Shown: piece by piece, positions 1 through 11,675 of the stretch
Numbering within the stretch: position 1 is the first letter of the stretch
Layout of the letters: each line of letters opens with the position of its first letter
Source of the DNA: Glandiceps talaboti
Lineage: Eukaryota; Hemichordata; Enteropneusta; Spengelidae
Assembly: GCF_964340395.1 (NCBI RefSeq)
Contig: NC_135564.1
Span: 2,705,001 to 2,769,000 of the forward strand
Direction: 5' to 3'
DNA length: 64,000 bases
The notes under the pieces: generated by a model
Told to the model about the DNA's origin: nothing
The model's input: only the letters and a program-made list of their open reading frames with translations
The model's database searches: none
Position numbers and translations under genes: made by a program

Positions 1-784
1 CACTCACAGTCTAGTTCCTATACAGTATCTTTACCATTTACACCTCCACTCACATAGTCTAGTTCCTATACAGTATCGTTACCATTTACACCTCCACTCA
101 CAGTCTAGTTCCTATACAGTATCATTACCATTTACACCTCCACTCACAGTCTAGTTCCTATACAGTATCATTACCATTTACACCTCCACTCACAGTCTAA
201 TTCCTATACAGTATCATTACGATTTACACCTCCACTCACAGTGGTTTAGTTAGAAACCATGTTGGCATCACACCTACATAGTCTTAGTCTAGTTCCTATA
301 CGGTATCATTACGATTTACACCTCCACTCACTAGTCTAGTTCCTATACGGTATCATTACGATTTACACCTCCACTCACTAGTCTAGTTCCTATACAGTAT
401 CGTTACCATTTACACCTCCACTCACAGTCTAGTTCCTATACAAATCATTACGATTTACACCTCCACTCACAGTCTAGTTCCTATACTGTATCGTTATGAT
501 TTACACCTCCACTCACAGTCTAGTTCCTATACTGTATCGTTATGATTTACACCTCCACTCACAGTCTAGTTCCTATACAGTATCGTTACTATTTACACCT
601 CCACTCACAGTCTAGTTCCTATACAGTATCGTTACCATTTACACCTCCACTCACAGTCTAGTTCCTATACAGTATCATTATGATTTACACCTCCACTCAC
701 AGTCTAGTTCCTATACAGTATCATTATGATTTACACCTCCACTCACAGTGATTTAGTTAGAAACCATGTTAGCATCCAGACTAA
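1..784. repeat. minisatellite array of about 46-bp units (dispersed family A)
   Basis: About 15 tandem copies of a unit containing CACCTCCACTCACAGTCTAG and TTCCTATACAGTATCATTAC, running off the window start. Most copies differ at few positions. Two breaks carry a different module, GTTTAGTTAGAAACCATGTT then GGCATCACACC near 245 and 750. The array ends in AGCATCCAGACTAA, the same terminus as single dispersed copies at 23684, 29246 and 55430. It looks like an internal expansion of one such element. Confidence 0.92.
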
Positions 785-982
785 GTATTTATCAATTTCT
801 GTCGAGTGCTTCAAAACCAAAACTGAAAAATGACTCATGTTTCTCTCACGATTCCACAAGTTATATCTTCCCTCACATCACATACATGTACATTTCAAAT
901 TACTTCAAGTTTTCTATCTACTGACAGTCAGGACAACATAGACTTCATGCTCCTTACCTCATCAGGTTGATATTGTTGCTCT

Positions 983-1049
983 TAGTCTAGTGGCAATCCT
1001 TCTCAAGAGAGATCTTGAGATTTGAAGCCACAGATAGCATCTAGACTAG
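983..1049. repeat. short foldback repeat (family C, TAGTCTAG ends)
   Basis: Begins TAGTCTAGTGG and ends CATCTAGACTAG, with the middle word GATCTTGAGATTTGAAGCCA. Relatives lie at 13121-13200 and 19451-19534. Confidence 0.6.
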
Positions 1050-1070
1050 TTGCTCTAGGATCAATGCCTA

Positions 1071-1150
1071 AGCTCAGAGACTTTGATATCTGGCATGACA
1101 TATGAGTGACACTCAGTCAAGTCAGATACACATAGCCAAGTCTCCGGGCT
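1071..1150. repeat. short foldback repeat (AGCCCGGAGACTTGGC family)
   Basis: Left arm AGCTCAGAGACTTTGATATC; reverse complement of the right arm AGCCCGGAGACTTGGCTATG. A second copy is at 41008-41092, and solo arms sit near 19657 (AGCCCAGAGACTTGGCTATC) and 20611. Confidence 0.6.
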
Positions 1151-2464
1151 GTATGTAAGCATATACAGTTAGTACGGCATAATGAATAGCAAAGTTAGCA
1201 TGAATTCTATCCCAACTAGAATAGAATTGAAAAATAAATATCAATGTACTAGAAAGGTTAAATCTATGTGATCACTTTTAATGTCTGTCCAACAGTGCAT
1301 GAAAAATTTCCCTTTTTATAATTATACCCTAGCAGGCAAAAACCAAATGTCAGAGTGTTTTAATAATGCATACTGTTGTGCTACATACTTCTGTCTGCAC
1401 AAATCCTAACACAATAGTGTCTCAAATCAGGCAGAAAAACGTCCCAAGGATTCAATACCCTAAGCAATTCTTTGTACACGTCTTGTTTAGCCATAACATG
1501 GTGTACAAGCTATCTCAAGGGTGGTCAACCGAGCACCGGAAAAGGTGACTCGGGTCCCAATATATCAAAATTAGTCTGCCAAATCTCTACTGAACTCTGG
1601 TACCAAAACATATCTCTTTATAGGTGGTTAACCTTTTCCTTCTAGGTCTCTCCACCCCATCAAAGTCTAGTTTTGACAGATTACCATTCATTTGAAAAGT
1701 TTGAATTGCAATGGTCAAATCGACATGAAACAGGGGTGGCAGCATGAAAATCATGAGATGAAAGTTTCCAAGTGACAAAATTTTTCAATGTCTATATACA
1801 ATGCAGATTTTCATTTTTCACAACTGTGTATGTTTTAATCTAAAACTATAGGTCTTACGCTATGGCTTAATTCATAACTTGAAAAGTGAAGAAATCTTGC
1901 TGAGCAAGGGCAAGTAATACACCTATATACAATACATACTGCTGTTATCATCAACAAATATTGTAAAGTTATTCCAAAACAGTGTTTTTCTCTCATGACA
2001 ATAAAATTTCCTACTTTTACCATTTGTACAAACGCTGCTATGTTTGACTATGTGAACAGCGGAACATTATGCAATATACACTCCATGTAGGATATACATT
2101 GTACTTTGCTCTCTATACTAGCTGTAATAGCTATTGCATACTTCTGGTTAAAACCTTTTCAGTGCAGAACGGTTCTTTTGTTGTTACTGCTAATCCATGC
2201 TATACAGATGTGCTAATAAGCCATATACCTTGTGTTTAATGTCTGGTAGACTGTAGAGGTACAGGATAAATTACACAATCTTAGACAACCACCAACAACG
2301 ATGATACAGTTATACTATACAACTGAGTGAGCTGAAAACATATCATTTACTTCACGATCTTCAAACACAGTCTCTGTAGTTTTCCATCCTACATGCATAT
2401 CCCACTTTCACTTTCAACTGGTTTAAGTCAAATTGAATCAATTTCTCTCTCTAACCCAACTCAC

Positions 2465-2627
2465 CTGTTTTTTCTATGCAACTTTAAAATATTCATGACC
2501 AGAACATGGAAGTAATCTAACAACTCCAGAGAGTGCTTTCGACTCCAAACAAGATCAGTGGTTGTGTCAATCAGACTGCCAACTACACACGTTTTATATT
2601 TACACGAGCGGCAGGTGTTTGAACACA
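2465..2627 (-). CDS. candidate downstream exon B (unrecognised, cysteine-containing)
   Basis: A 163-bp open segment with acceptor CTCTCTGACAG and donor GTGAGTTGG, entering in phase 1 and leaving in phase 2. It encodes a short Cys cluster (CSNTCRSCKYKTC) followed by SLIDTTTDLVWSRKHSLELL and a hydrophobic end. It continues candidate exon A without a stop. The product is not recognised. The frame stays open upstream of the acceptor as well, so the boundary is not forced. A plus-strand ORF overlaps (2558-2797), which weakens the coding case. Confidence 0.28.
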
Positions 2628-2737
2628 CTGTCAGAGAGCCAGGAAAATGTAATGTATGCATGAATGAATTATTGTTGGCCTGCCCTGTTTTCCGTATGAA
2701 AGAATTGATTGATAAAGTTGGGGACAGTGAAACTCAC

Positions 2738-2800
2738 CCGACAATAAATATAGATCTCCACTCAGCTGATTCAGAAATTCATCCAGGCTTCTCATAACCA
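2738..2800 (-). CDS. candidate downstream exon A (unrecognised)
   Basis: A 63-bp segment with acceptor ACAATATCTGTAG and donor GTGAGTTTC, phase 1 on both sides, encoding about MRSLDEFLNQLSGDLYLLS. It joins in frame to candidate exon B across a 110-bp interval that ends in a pyrimidine-rich tract (TTTTCCTGGCTCTCTGACAG). The splice consistency is the only support: I do not recognise the sequence. Exon 4 of the ENTREP-like gene ends in phase 0, so a further exon would be needed to link it here. It may belong to that gene's C-terminus, to a neighbour, or to nothing. Confidence 0.28.
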
Positions 2801-4494
2801 CTACAGATATTGTCAGCAATACATCACAGTTACACTTTCACAGACATAAAATATTTAAAGGTCCTACTCCGGAGGTGACTGACCACGGGTTTGTCTGACA
2901 ATAGCCCGGTTACTATTGTAAACTAATTGCATTCATTTCTTGAGGGGTATGCAAATATTCTAAACGATGTTTGCAAAGCAAGTCTGGATCGCTGATCGGC
3001 ATCACAAAACAAACCCACTGTACTGACTGTCCAATATGATGTAGTAGTTACACAGTTTGAACAAAAATTGGATATTCAAATGATCAATGGTATGGCTTTT
3101 TGCCAGACATGCAGGAACCTGTTTACAATTATCAATGGGACTGAATTTCAATTTTCATGATATTTTGACATTACATATTTCTTTCAGACTGAGGGTCCAA
3201 GCTGTCTTCAATTCCCAAAAGAAAGATGATGACAAAACAGAGATTATCAGTATCTAAACTAATTTCTTATTCATTGGCCAATCACTTGTACATGGAAACA
3301 CCTTTTTATTGCACTTAAAAGTTTTTTGTTGTTTTTTTCAACATGCACTTACAAGTTCACATTCTAATTAATCGTTAATTTAAATGCTTTTCTATTTTTA
3401 AAGTGTGGGCGTACAACACCCCCTGCCTACTCTAATTGGACATCTTTATTTTCTTTTTTTTTGCTGGAGGTTAACTATTATTACAGCTATGTGTATGTGT
3501 AATCCTAAAGCTATTACAGTTATGTGTAGTCCTAAAGCTATGGACGCCATCCTGCATACCTTATTTCACAAACACCTTTACAAAAGTAACATACTTGGTC
3601 GTAAAAGTCTACTCAATAGAAAGAAGACTGTATACTAGCTGCCAATACCAAATTTACTGGTACCTATTCTGTATAAAGCTATGCCTAGGGACTATGGATG
3701 GGTGATGATGAAATGAAAAGATAGCCAGCTTCCTGTAATTACATGATCAACTGAGCTACTTTCTTAGATTGCTTGTTTTCCACAGCTTTTGAAAGAAAAC
3801 ATTACAAATGCAAGTGTAGGGGACATTAGTTTATAGACAATTTAATTGAACACTGCAATGGAAAAAACAAGCCTGGAATCCAATCTATATGCATTCCAGG
3901 CTATGGAAAACTTGTTGTCTAGAAACTGAAGATGCTTAATTTGGTTGCTTCTTTTATATCTCTGGTTGACAACAACGTCAAATAAGGCATTTGCAGAAAA
4001 TTGGACAAAACTGTTTTGAACAGTGAACGATTGTGTGAACATCAACGAATGAATTACTTGGAGGCAAAACAGAACATGTCTGTCTGTACACACTCTGTCT
4101 TGAGATCAAACTCTTCAAAACATTAGTATGAATGTTTTTGTTGGAGAGAGTAGACTTGGTGTCAGCTTAGAATCCAGTTGTGTGGTTATTATGCTCTTGT
4201 TTTTCCCCTACCATGTCTAGCATTTCACTATAATGGTCATATATTAAAACCTAAAATTAGATTATGATTTCCCCCAGTGATGATGATGACTATGGTAATT
4301 ATGTTTACATCCTACAGCTCAATCCTCCCAGTTGGTTCTAATTGTGTGGTGACATGTCTATAGACATCATCTCACAGTGGGGAAAATTTACACCTGTTTT
4401 TTGACCATGGCTTCATTAAAACAATGGGTCATTATCAAAATACTAGGCATGGAAGGGAAAAGCAAGAGCAAAATCCCTGTATGACTGGATAAAC

Positions 4495-4642
4495 GTTTTC
4501 AATCACCAACCAAGATGTACTAGGCACCTCACCAAGATGTACTAGGCACCTAGCTCACCAACTTAGTTTGGAATCCATTCATGTGAGTATTCTAGATGAA
4601 GCTGGTGAGGTGATGGGTACTGCTTGGTTGGGGTTTGGAAAC
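4495..4642. repeat. 148-bp foldback element with a 21-bp internal duplication
   Basis: Arms of about 45 bp pair imperfectly: GTTTTCAATCACCAACCAAG on the left, GTTTCCAAACCCCAACCAAG as the reverse complement of the right. The left arm contains a direct duplication of ACCAAGATGTACTAGGCACCT. Confidence 0.65.
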
Positions 4643-5886
4643 ATTTACGTAATAAAATGACATTTGCCATATGAAATGTACTTGTATACAGATGCATCAT
4701 ATTTCATGTATTTTATGGGTCAAAATCTCATATCCTAATCTCTGGCAAACTGTGTAGGAAGCTAATGAGTAGTATTATCAGGACTTTCATCCATATTTCA
4801 AATCAATTTATGCAGTGGATAGATTTCATACAGCGATACAGCCAAACAATATGACATTGCGGGTTACACATTAGACTATCAGTCAGACAATTTGCATAAC
4901 CATTGTACAAATGTAAAAACTTAGACTAGATAAATCTGTTGAACTATAAATGCCACACACATTTCTGGATTTCAAATAAGATTATACCTCATTTCTTTAT
5001 AAGTCATACATTCAATTTCCAGAGATATTAGGGCTCTTTATCGATTAAGAACTTTACCCTTTCTTAGAGGCACGTGTTGTGAATTTTGATTTTACATAAT
5101 GATGTGTACAAATGTACATGAGGACATATAGCTTTCACCTCTTGACATTCAAAATCAAAACATCTCTTATCAGTATGGGTGTATGCTGTCAGTCAAGAGA
5201 CCTTGTAGTACTTGTGTCAGCTCAATAATTGATCTGACAGCCGAGTTCTAAGATTTCAATGTACGTCTCAGCTCATTGTTTGTTTTGACGAGGTGTTTAC
5301 TGAATAGCCATCACAACTGATGGTAGAGATGTCTTAGTCAGCAAAATTGCTGCCTTGGATATTCTGATTTCTATCTAGCCATTCATGATATCCTTTTGTA
5401 TTTTCTATTTGAGATAACTGCTGTCTCTTGGTTCATATTATCTATTTTTGGTATTTTCCATGTTAGATAATTGCTATCTCTCCATTCATATGCTTTTTTG
5501 TATTTTATAGGCAAGATTGACAGCTGACTCAGCTGTATCTATAGAACATATCTATACAAGAAGTGGTTATTAGTATGTAGTCTTTTTATCAACTCATCAT
5601 TTCCAAAGCAGTTTTATCATAAAATCATGGAGACTAATTCCAAGATTCATGTAGACTGCAATTCTTTAAAGCTTGCATGTGTACACCCTGTGTCATATGT
5701 TGCACAAAAAATAGGGTATTTGACGGGAATCTACATACTTTTTAAGGCAAAGTATAGTCTTATATTGCACAAATATTTTGCTGGAACTGAGTGTAAGTCA
5801 GTGAGGTTGGCAGAAATGTTTTACACTTGCATGTCTACTGTTTTGGGACATTAAATTAATTATGACACAAACATTTTTACTTGCAG

Positions 5887-5910
5887 ACACACACACACAC
5901 ACACACACAC
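5887..5910. repeat. (AC)12 microsatellite
   Basis: Perfect dinucleotide run in otherwise AT-rich DNA. Confidence 0.95.
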
Positions 5911-7175
5911 AACTAAGCTGATGAAAATTGGCAACCACATTAAACTTTCATTCGATGTAAAAAATCAATTTGACAAGAGACCAATTATCTAATAATGTTT
6001 CATTAAACATGTGATTCTAGAATTATTTTAAGATTCCTATAGGATTTCTAACCACATCTTTCTCAAAACACATTATAATTCTTTGTTGTCAAGGGAATCG
6101 CTGTCAACCCAACGCTTATGATAATTTAAATGGTGAATGGATTTCTTTTAAAATCTTATACTGGATAGATCAAATTGGAATAACATCTTATATACCTTAT
6201 TCCTAATAATAACTTTATATACAATAACTTGAGTAGAATACATTACACCATGCACAAGTCAAGTTGAACAAAAAATATGGAATATATATTCACAACAACG
6301 TATGTCTACATCACAGGTTCTGCTATGTTCTAGCTAAGAGTCAAAACGTTCAAAATTGCAATTACTTTCCTCGATTTTTCTTTGATATTACTGGTATAAT
6401 TATGTTATTCTCCAATATTTTTCTTCATTCAGCCAGAAAATACTCGTGACCTCAGAGTGTCACTATGAGTCGCTAGACGAGGTCACTTAGAACCCCTAAT
6501 CTCACTTGTATTTTCCTTTATGAAATTAAGAAAAATATTGGGGAGTAACATCTAATTGTACATTTCATATACATGTAGGCTATATTTGAACTCTGTATGA
6601 CAAGTATCTCCTGACATCATAGCAAAATTAAAATATGTGCAATACTTCACTCTCAAGAGATCAACATTTTGCTGATGTTAACTTCTAGCTGTTTTGCTGA
6701 CCTATCATTTTATCTGACGCTTGTCATATAGCTACTCAGTCTTGCTAATACAGTGTATTGGCAACAATGATTTTATTGGTATTTTATATACTCGCAGAAA
6801 TCATTCATTATAAAAAAAATTAAAAAAAAATTAATATACTATATAAAGTCTTCTGAATTAAATTGTTTAGTCTTAATATTTCTTATTATGCATATTTATT
6901 TCCCATGGAAAAATGTCGGCTTTGTACTGAACTACTAGTTTTGTACTGAGCTATACAAATGACAACAGATAATAACTAAAATATATCCTCCTCATCTTAC
7001 TAGAATCTCACACAGTGCATCCATTATTTTGTGTATGTTTTCATAAATACAAAAGATAACTTTGGAAGGCAAGGCTTTAGAAACTTCTAATAAACTGTAG
7101 AAGGTATAAGCATGAACTCTATACATTTCAACCAAACATTCCTAGGAGAATTTTTTGACAATTCAAATATCTGGT

Positions 7176-7187
7176 CACTAGAGGGCG
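7176..7187 (+). promoter_or_regulatory. CTCF-like core CACTAGAGGGCG
   Basis: Matches the CTCF core consensus (CCASYAGRKGGCRS) at nearly all positions, within TCACTAGAGGGCGTT. A weaker relative with CAGAGGGCGCC is at 9641-9651. CTCF is conserved in bilaterians; occupancy here is unknown. Confidence 0.3.
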
Positions 7188-7453
7188 TTGTCTCAGTGTG
7201 TTTGACACTGCACCTCAAGAATACATAGAAGTGTACGATCTACAAAATACTAGTTCTTAAGTACAATAAACACATCACACATCTTTAAGTCAATCACAGA
7301 TCTTTATCTCATAAATATGTTATAAGAACTATTTTGCATAAAGTTGTATCAAGGTTCAAAAAACTCAACACATACATGTACTGATGGATTTTATGCATAA
7401 CTTCTTAATCCTGCCATGTTCTCGCCTTGAGGAACAACAGTAGTATAGCCATG

Positions 7454-7510
7454 AGACTACTTACTTCTTGAGATACTATCTCAGATACTACCTCAAGAAG
7501 CAAGTAGTCT
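7454..7510. repeat. 19-bp stem hairpin (18/19 paired)
   Basis: AGACTACTTACTTCTTGAG (7454-7472) pairs with CTCAAGAAGCAAGTAGTCT (7492-7510) around a 19-base loop; one mismatch. On the minus strand the same stretch can be read as PKDYLLLEVVSEIVSQE followed by a good donor (GTAAGTAGT), so a small exon of the ENTREP-like gene is an alternative, though the acceptor is poor. Confidence 0.7.
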
Positions 7511-8075
7511 TTGGGCTTTGCAGTAACTCCAAGACATGTCTTTGTGCTACATCAACAGGACAGTGACTAGATACTGAAATGTTACTCCATGTATTGTGTT
7601 ATATTTGTGTGATTTGAATGAGGTCAACAACCTAAACCAGACATACACATCCACTTGTCTGCCAGTAACAGCCATACAATGACCTCAAAATACACAATAG
7701 GTTCACTGACTACTAAAAACATATGGTCCATAAAAATAAATAAGTTGTGGGTAAGGAAACCAACAGATGAGCCATAATATTTATCCAAAAGGGAATAATT
7801 AACATTGTTTTACTATATGCTGACTAGGCAGTTTTCCCATATCCTATCACAAAAATGTCAAGATATGTACTTCCTTGTAAAAATGCCATTTGAAATAGTA
7901 ATAACCCAAACTGGCCATTTTATTTCTTCTATTTTAAAATCAACATATGTACCCTTTTAATCATTTGTAGCTGTCAAATGAGTTATTTGTAAGCTCCTAA
8001 AATATCTCTCCTTTGTGCAACATGTGCATGAGATCAGTGTCTGTAGGACAATGACATTGCTATGGACAGACAATG

Positions 8076-8076
8076 C

Positions 8077-8107
<31 letters not shown>

Positions 8108-8131
8108 GAGACAGACAGACAAACAGACAGA
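8076..8131. repeat. (CAGA)n microsatellite
   Basis: Tetranucleotide repeat with a few substitutions (AGAGAG, AAAC). It lies in the intron downstream of exon 4. Confidence 0.93.
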
Positions 8132-8175
8132 TAAGTATCCATTCACGTTATCCCTCCCTCGTGGAATACTACTTG

Positions 8176-8178
<3 letters not shown>

Positions 8179-8234
<56 letters not shown>
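8179..8234. repeat. (GT)28 microsatellite, (CA)n in the gene transcript
   Basis: Perfect 56-bp dinucleotide run lying 82-137 bases downstream of the exon 4 donor in the sense of the minus-strand gene, where it is transcribed as CA repeats. Confidence 0.97.
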
Positions 8235-8235
<1 letters not shown>

Positions 8236-8279
8236 AGTCTGTCTGTCTATCTGTCTGTCTGTGTGTCTGGGGGGGGGGG
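8235..8279. repeat. (GTCT)n plus an 11-base G run
   Basis: Tetranucleotide repeat ending in eleven G (8269-8279). Together with the (CAGA)n at 8076 it makes an inverted CAGA/TCTG pair flanking the GT run. Confidence 0.92.
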
Positions 8280-8315
8280 TTGGTTTAAAAAATAAGTATA
8301 TCAAAAATGCCTTAC

Positions 8316-8606
8316 CTGTATGGGATCCATAGGGGAAGCCTCTGATGTGAGATGTTCAAAGGCACTATCTGGTGAAATATCTAATGTGGAGTATGGTGGT
8401 GGTAGTTCACTGGGATTGATTGCATTGGCACCAACCTCTACAAAGCCTGATGCCTCCACCATGACAGGGTCACCTGATATCTCACCATACTCTGGTGGAG
8501 AATAGGGTGGTGGAGGCACAGGTGGTGTAAAGACAGAATCTATCACTTCACCAATGGTTGTAGGATCTATGTGTTCATGGCCATGGCCAAGCCGACCAAA
8601 CCGGAA
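8316..8606 (-). CDS. ENTREP/FAM189-like membrane protein, exon 4 (residues 201-297), PPxY tail
   Basis: A 291-bp exon of 97 codons, phase 0 on both sides, with acceptor TTTATTTCACCAG and donor GTAAGGCAT after ATACAG. It encodes the start of the cytoplasmic tail: a Gly/His stretch (LGHGHEH, 206-212), then three PPxY motifs: PPPY at 232-235, PPEY at 237-240 and PPPY at 269-272. PPxY motifs are ligands for WW domains of NEDD4-family HECT ubiquitin ligases; in the family, vertebrate ENTREP1 binds ITCH this way and affects CXCR4 down-regulation. The reading frame stays open to the donor, so the protein continues in exons not firmly located. An antisense ORF at 8320-8505 is a shadow. Confidence 0.88.
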
Positions 8607-8660
8607 CTGGTGAAATAAACAAATGGGTGAATAAATATTAACACGATATCACAAACTCGA

Positions 8661-8796
8661 TGACCTATTGACAGAGATGTCCAACTAAATGACCTATTGA
8701 CAGAGATGTCCAACTAAATGACCTATCTGACAGAGATGTCCAACTAAATGACCTATCTGACAGAGATGTCCAACTAAATGACCTATCTGACAGAGA
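8661..8796. repeat. 30-bp minisatellite, about 4.5 copies
   Basis: The unit TGACCTATCTGACAGAGATG then TCCAACTAAA repeats almost exactly; two copies lack one base (CTATTG). It begins 55 bases upstream of the exon 4 acceptor in the intron. Confidence 0.93.
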
Positions 8797-11004
8797 CATA
8801 CTGATAACTCCTATACCTTAAAATTAGGGAAATATTTTCCTAATATAACTATGAAGTCACTTAAGGTATTTGCTAAATTGTTGCTTTCTACATATAAGTC
8901 AGAAGTGTTCTATATGATGATAATCATCCCATGATGAAGCTCTAAATTATACCATCTACAGTGCAATATGTGTAGCAGAAAAATACTATACTTATCATTA
9001 CCTTTACCTAGAAACATAATCAAGAAAACATTTCCTGTGTTCAAATGGTTTTAGCAGTCCTTCAAGGTAAAACAGCACACTAGATTTGACTGGACCCCTA
9101 GTCTAGCCACCAACTGACAGACAAACAGCTTAATTTAGCAGCAGCTGTCTCAACTAACTAATGATCTTTGCAAAAATAAACCATATCACTCAACAAAAAG
9201 TATCAGATTCTGAACTAGAAGCTTTGATATTTTGATGTCCACGTGACATAGAAATGAATGCAATTGTTACCATACTCCATGGATGACAGAACCTGATGAC
9301 TATCATAGTTTTGCCTTACATGGCAAAGTCAAACAAACAAATGAACAACTGTAGGATTCTCTTGGAGAGGTATAAGTATCTTAGTTGTAATGCTATATCA
9401 GTCTGACCAGGCACTAAAAATATACTCCAACATACTTGCTTGGTAGGGGCAAGTATCATGGTGTGACAAAGTTTTACAAAAAAAGTGTGCTTAAAACAAG
9501 ATCCTCTAATCTCAGTCATTGACATCATAAGAATAATCTTCTAAGAAAGAGCTCAGTTTGAAGCAACAGAAATACACAGTAGAAAATCTAGGTTACGGAT
9601 GAGATGACGGATGATAACAAAGGAATCAATATTTTGACCACAGAGGGCGCCATTCAAAATCTGAATTTTTCACCAACTAATAATTTCCAGTTTCCCTGAA
9701 TTTGTGTTCTCAAATATTATTCCAAATCTTACTGCAAGTGGAAATTTTTCTGTTAATGTGAAAGGGCCATTTTAAGGTTAATTTCTAATGTTTGGCTTGT
9801 GACATGAAACATACAATTCAAAAAAGGATACACAATATATGCAACACTGATATTTTCTAGTTTACTCTATATTTGGGATTCCAAATGTTGTGATATACAG
9901 GATTTCTGGATGTTTGTGAGATTTGCTTATAGGGTAATTGCAGTGACCAAGTGATAAAACAAAAAAATACCACTGTTGGTAAAAAACAATGTGGCATATC
10001 TGCAGGTCTCTTGACCAATCAGAATGCGAGATTGGTGACAGGTGACATATTTGCACTTATCTTATCACACATGTGCATTGGAAAATGTTGTGATTACCTT
10101 GACTTCATCAACAGATTAACAAAAGAAAACCATTTCAGATCTATAAATGGTGATTTTGAATTAGATTTTGAACGATTATTATCTTCTGTTCAATAAAATT
10201 TGGTAGACAAGTGGTTGAGCTTTATGCAAAGCTGACATTCTGAAAGCCAAAAAATCCTTAATCTCCTGTACTTTGTTTTACTAAGTAGTAAATAATTAAG
10301 TGGCAAGAGCAGGTTTACTTAGACAGGCACAAAAAATTGAAATAAGTATGTAAGACTGTCAGACCTAACCAGACAGTAAATTGGCATGGTATGAAATTTA
10401 ACAAAAGTGAGAATTATGTTCTTAGCTCTAATCTGGAATCCTATGTAATCAGTTCAAATTGGATTCACAGATGAGGTTGAGAGGCCAGCAATTCATATTG
10501 ATAATCTAAAGTATACTCAGGAATTATATTATGTAGATTAAATTTGGGGAAGGGGGGAAATGAATGAAACGTTTCAATCTGTCTACCATGGATTTATATT
10601 TTCAATACTTAATGGTTCGTTTCAGCACTGAAGTGTGACATCCTACATGTATTGCCTTGTTCCAGTGTTTGAGTGCAAAGTTTTTCTTGGAACATTTACT
10701 GCAAAACTTTCCTTCCAATATATTGAGTGCAATGAATCCTTTTTAATAGTGAATACCAAACACTTCGTTTCAATATCAAACTGAAATAAACATTCTTTAG
10801 AACATATTCATAGTGGTAGTACTTTGGTTTCAGTAATTGAGGGTAATGTTCGCAAATCTTCACATAAATTTGTCTTATTGTTCATTGAAGCAGACTGGAC
10901 AACCTTTCGTATCAAGGTTCTAATATCATGCGGACCATGGTATACTCTAGGTACTATACATGTAATCGTTTTCATTTCCTATGATTTCTCTCTTTCTCCA
11001 CATG

Positions 11005-11400
11005 TAGTCTGACGGACAACGTCTACCCAAATCTAGCTAAATCTCTAGTTTTGCTGCTAGACAGACTCCTTGAGCTATTCTGTTCACTGTGAAGGCAACC
11101 GAAGGTCACTAGTGAGGCGATAGCCTAAATTCTACCCTAATATCTATCAGAAGAAAGCCAGAGGTCTAGCAGCTAGACTACTAAATCTCCTGCTGGGGAA
11201 ACTGTGAACAGTGCATGTCAGTAGTAATCCATCACACACTGACAGGCAGTTGTAATTTGGTTACTTCACATTTTACTACAAACTCAACCTCCATTTTGAA
11301 TGAATGTACTAGTATTAAGTGATGTGAGAACACAATAATGTCATAATGTCAATGCTCCAACAGCATAAACTATCGCTGTTGGTGGTAAGAACGGAGTTCT
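11005..11400. repeat. composite of dispersed inverted-repeat elements
   Basis: Contains a TAGTCTG start near 11006 and the arm GAGGTCTAGCAGCTAGACTA at 11161-11180, matching the terminus of the element at 46859. It then has CATGTCAGTAGTAATCCATC at 11215, which recurs at 30489 inside another foldback. Boundaries are uncertain. Confidence 0.5.
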
Positions 11401-11675
11401 GTGCAAGAGAAATCTATTTGACTAGATCGTAGATGGTGGAGATGATCACACTGCGTATAGGACTACACTAACAGTGCTGTAGTTTCTGACTGATTTCTTT
11501 GTCAGAATTAAAAGAAATTGTCAGTTGCCATGACAGAGACATGGAAAAGGTTATTAGAAATTAGTCTTGGCTTATTACCCATGTGACTTTAATGTATTTT
11601 TTTCCAGTCAGATGGCCAACTAAATGACACCTACAAATGAGATAGGAGATTGTCTGCGATGAAGAGATGACTCAC

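Larger units (their letters stand above)
1..8315 (-). other. region downstream of exon 4: intron and/or 3' DNA, no firm gene
   Basis: After exon 4 the ENTREP-like gene should continue here on the minus strand. Apart from the weak candidates at 2465-2800 and perhaps 7460-7500, I see no convincing exon. ORFs at 1366, 1587, 1835, 3405, 3842, 5627 and 6264 are short, lack family features and look like chance. No polyadenylation site can be assigned. Confidence 0.6.
8607..11675 (-). other. intron 3 (about 3.1 kb)
   Basis: GTGAGT donor at the 11676 side and CAG acceptor at 8607-8609. It contains a 30-bp minisatellite next to the acceptor, a CTCF-like word near 9641, and a repeat composite at 11005-11400. 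The rest shows no recognisable feature. Confidence 0.8.

Noticed and set aside
1-784. CRISPR-like regular array
   Set aside because: The whole 46-bp unit is repeated with no unique spacers, and the context is an animal genome.
2558-2797. 79-aa plus-strand ORF with CNVC motif
   Set aside because: Overlaps the candidate minus-strand exons; no splice or start support and no recognised family. Neither strand is firmly coding here.
8320-8505. 61-aa plus-strand ORF
   Set aside because: Antisense shadow of exon 4.
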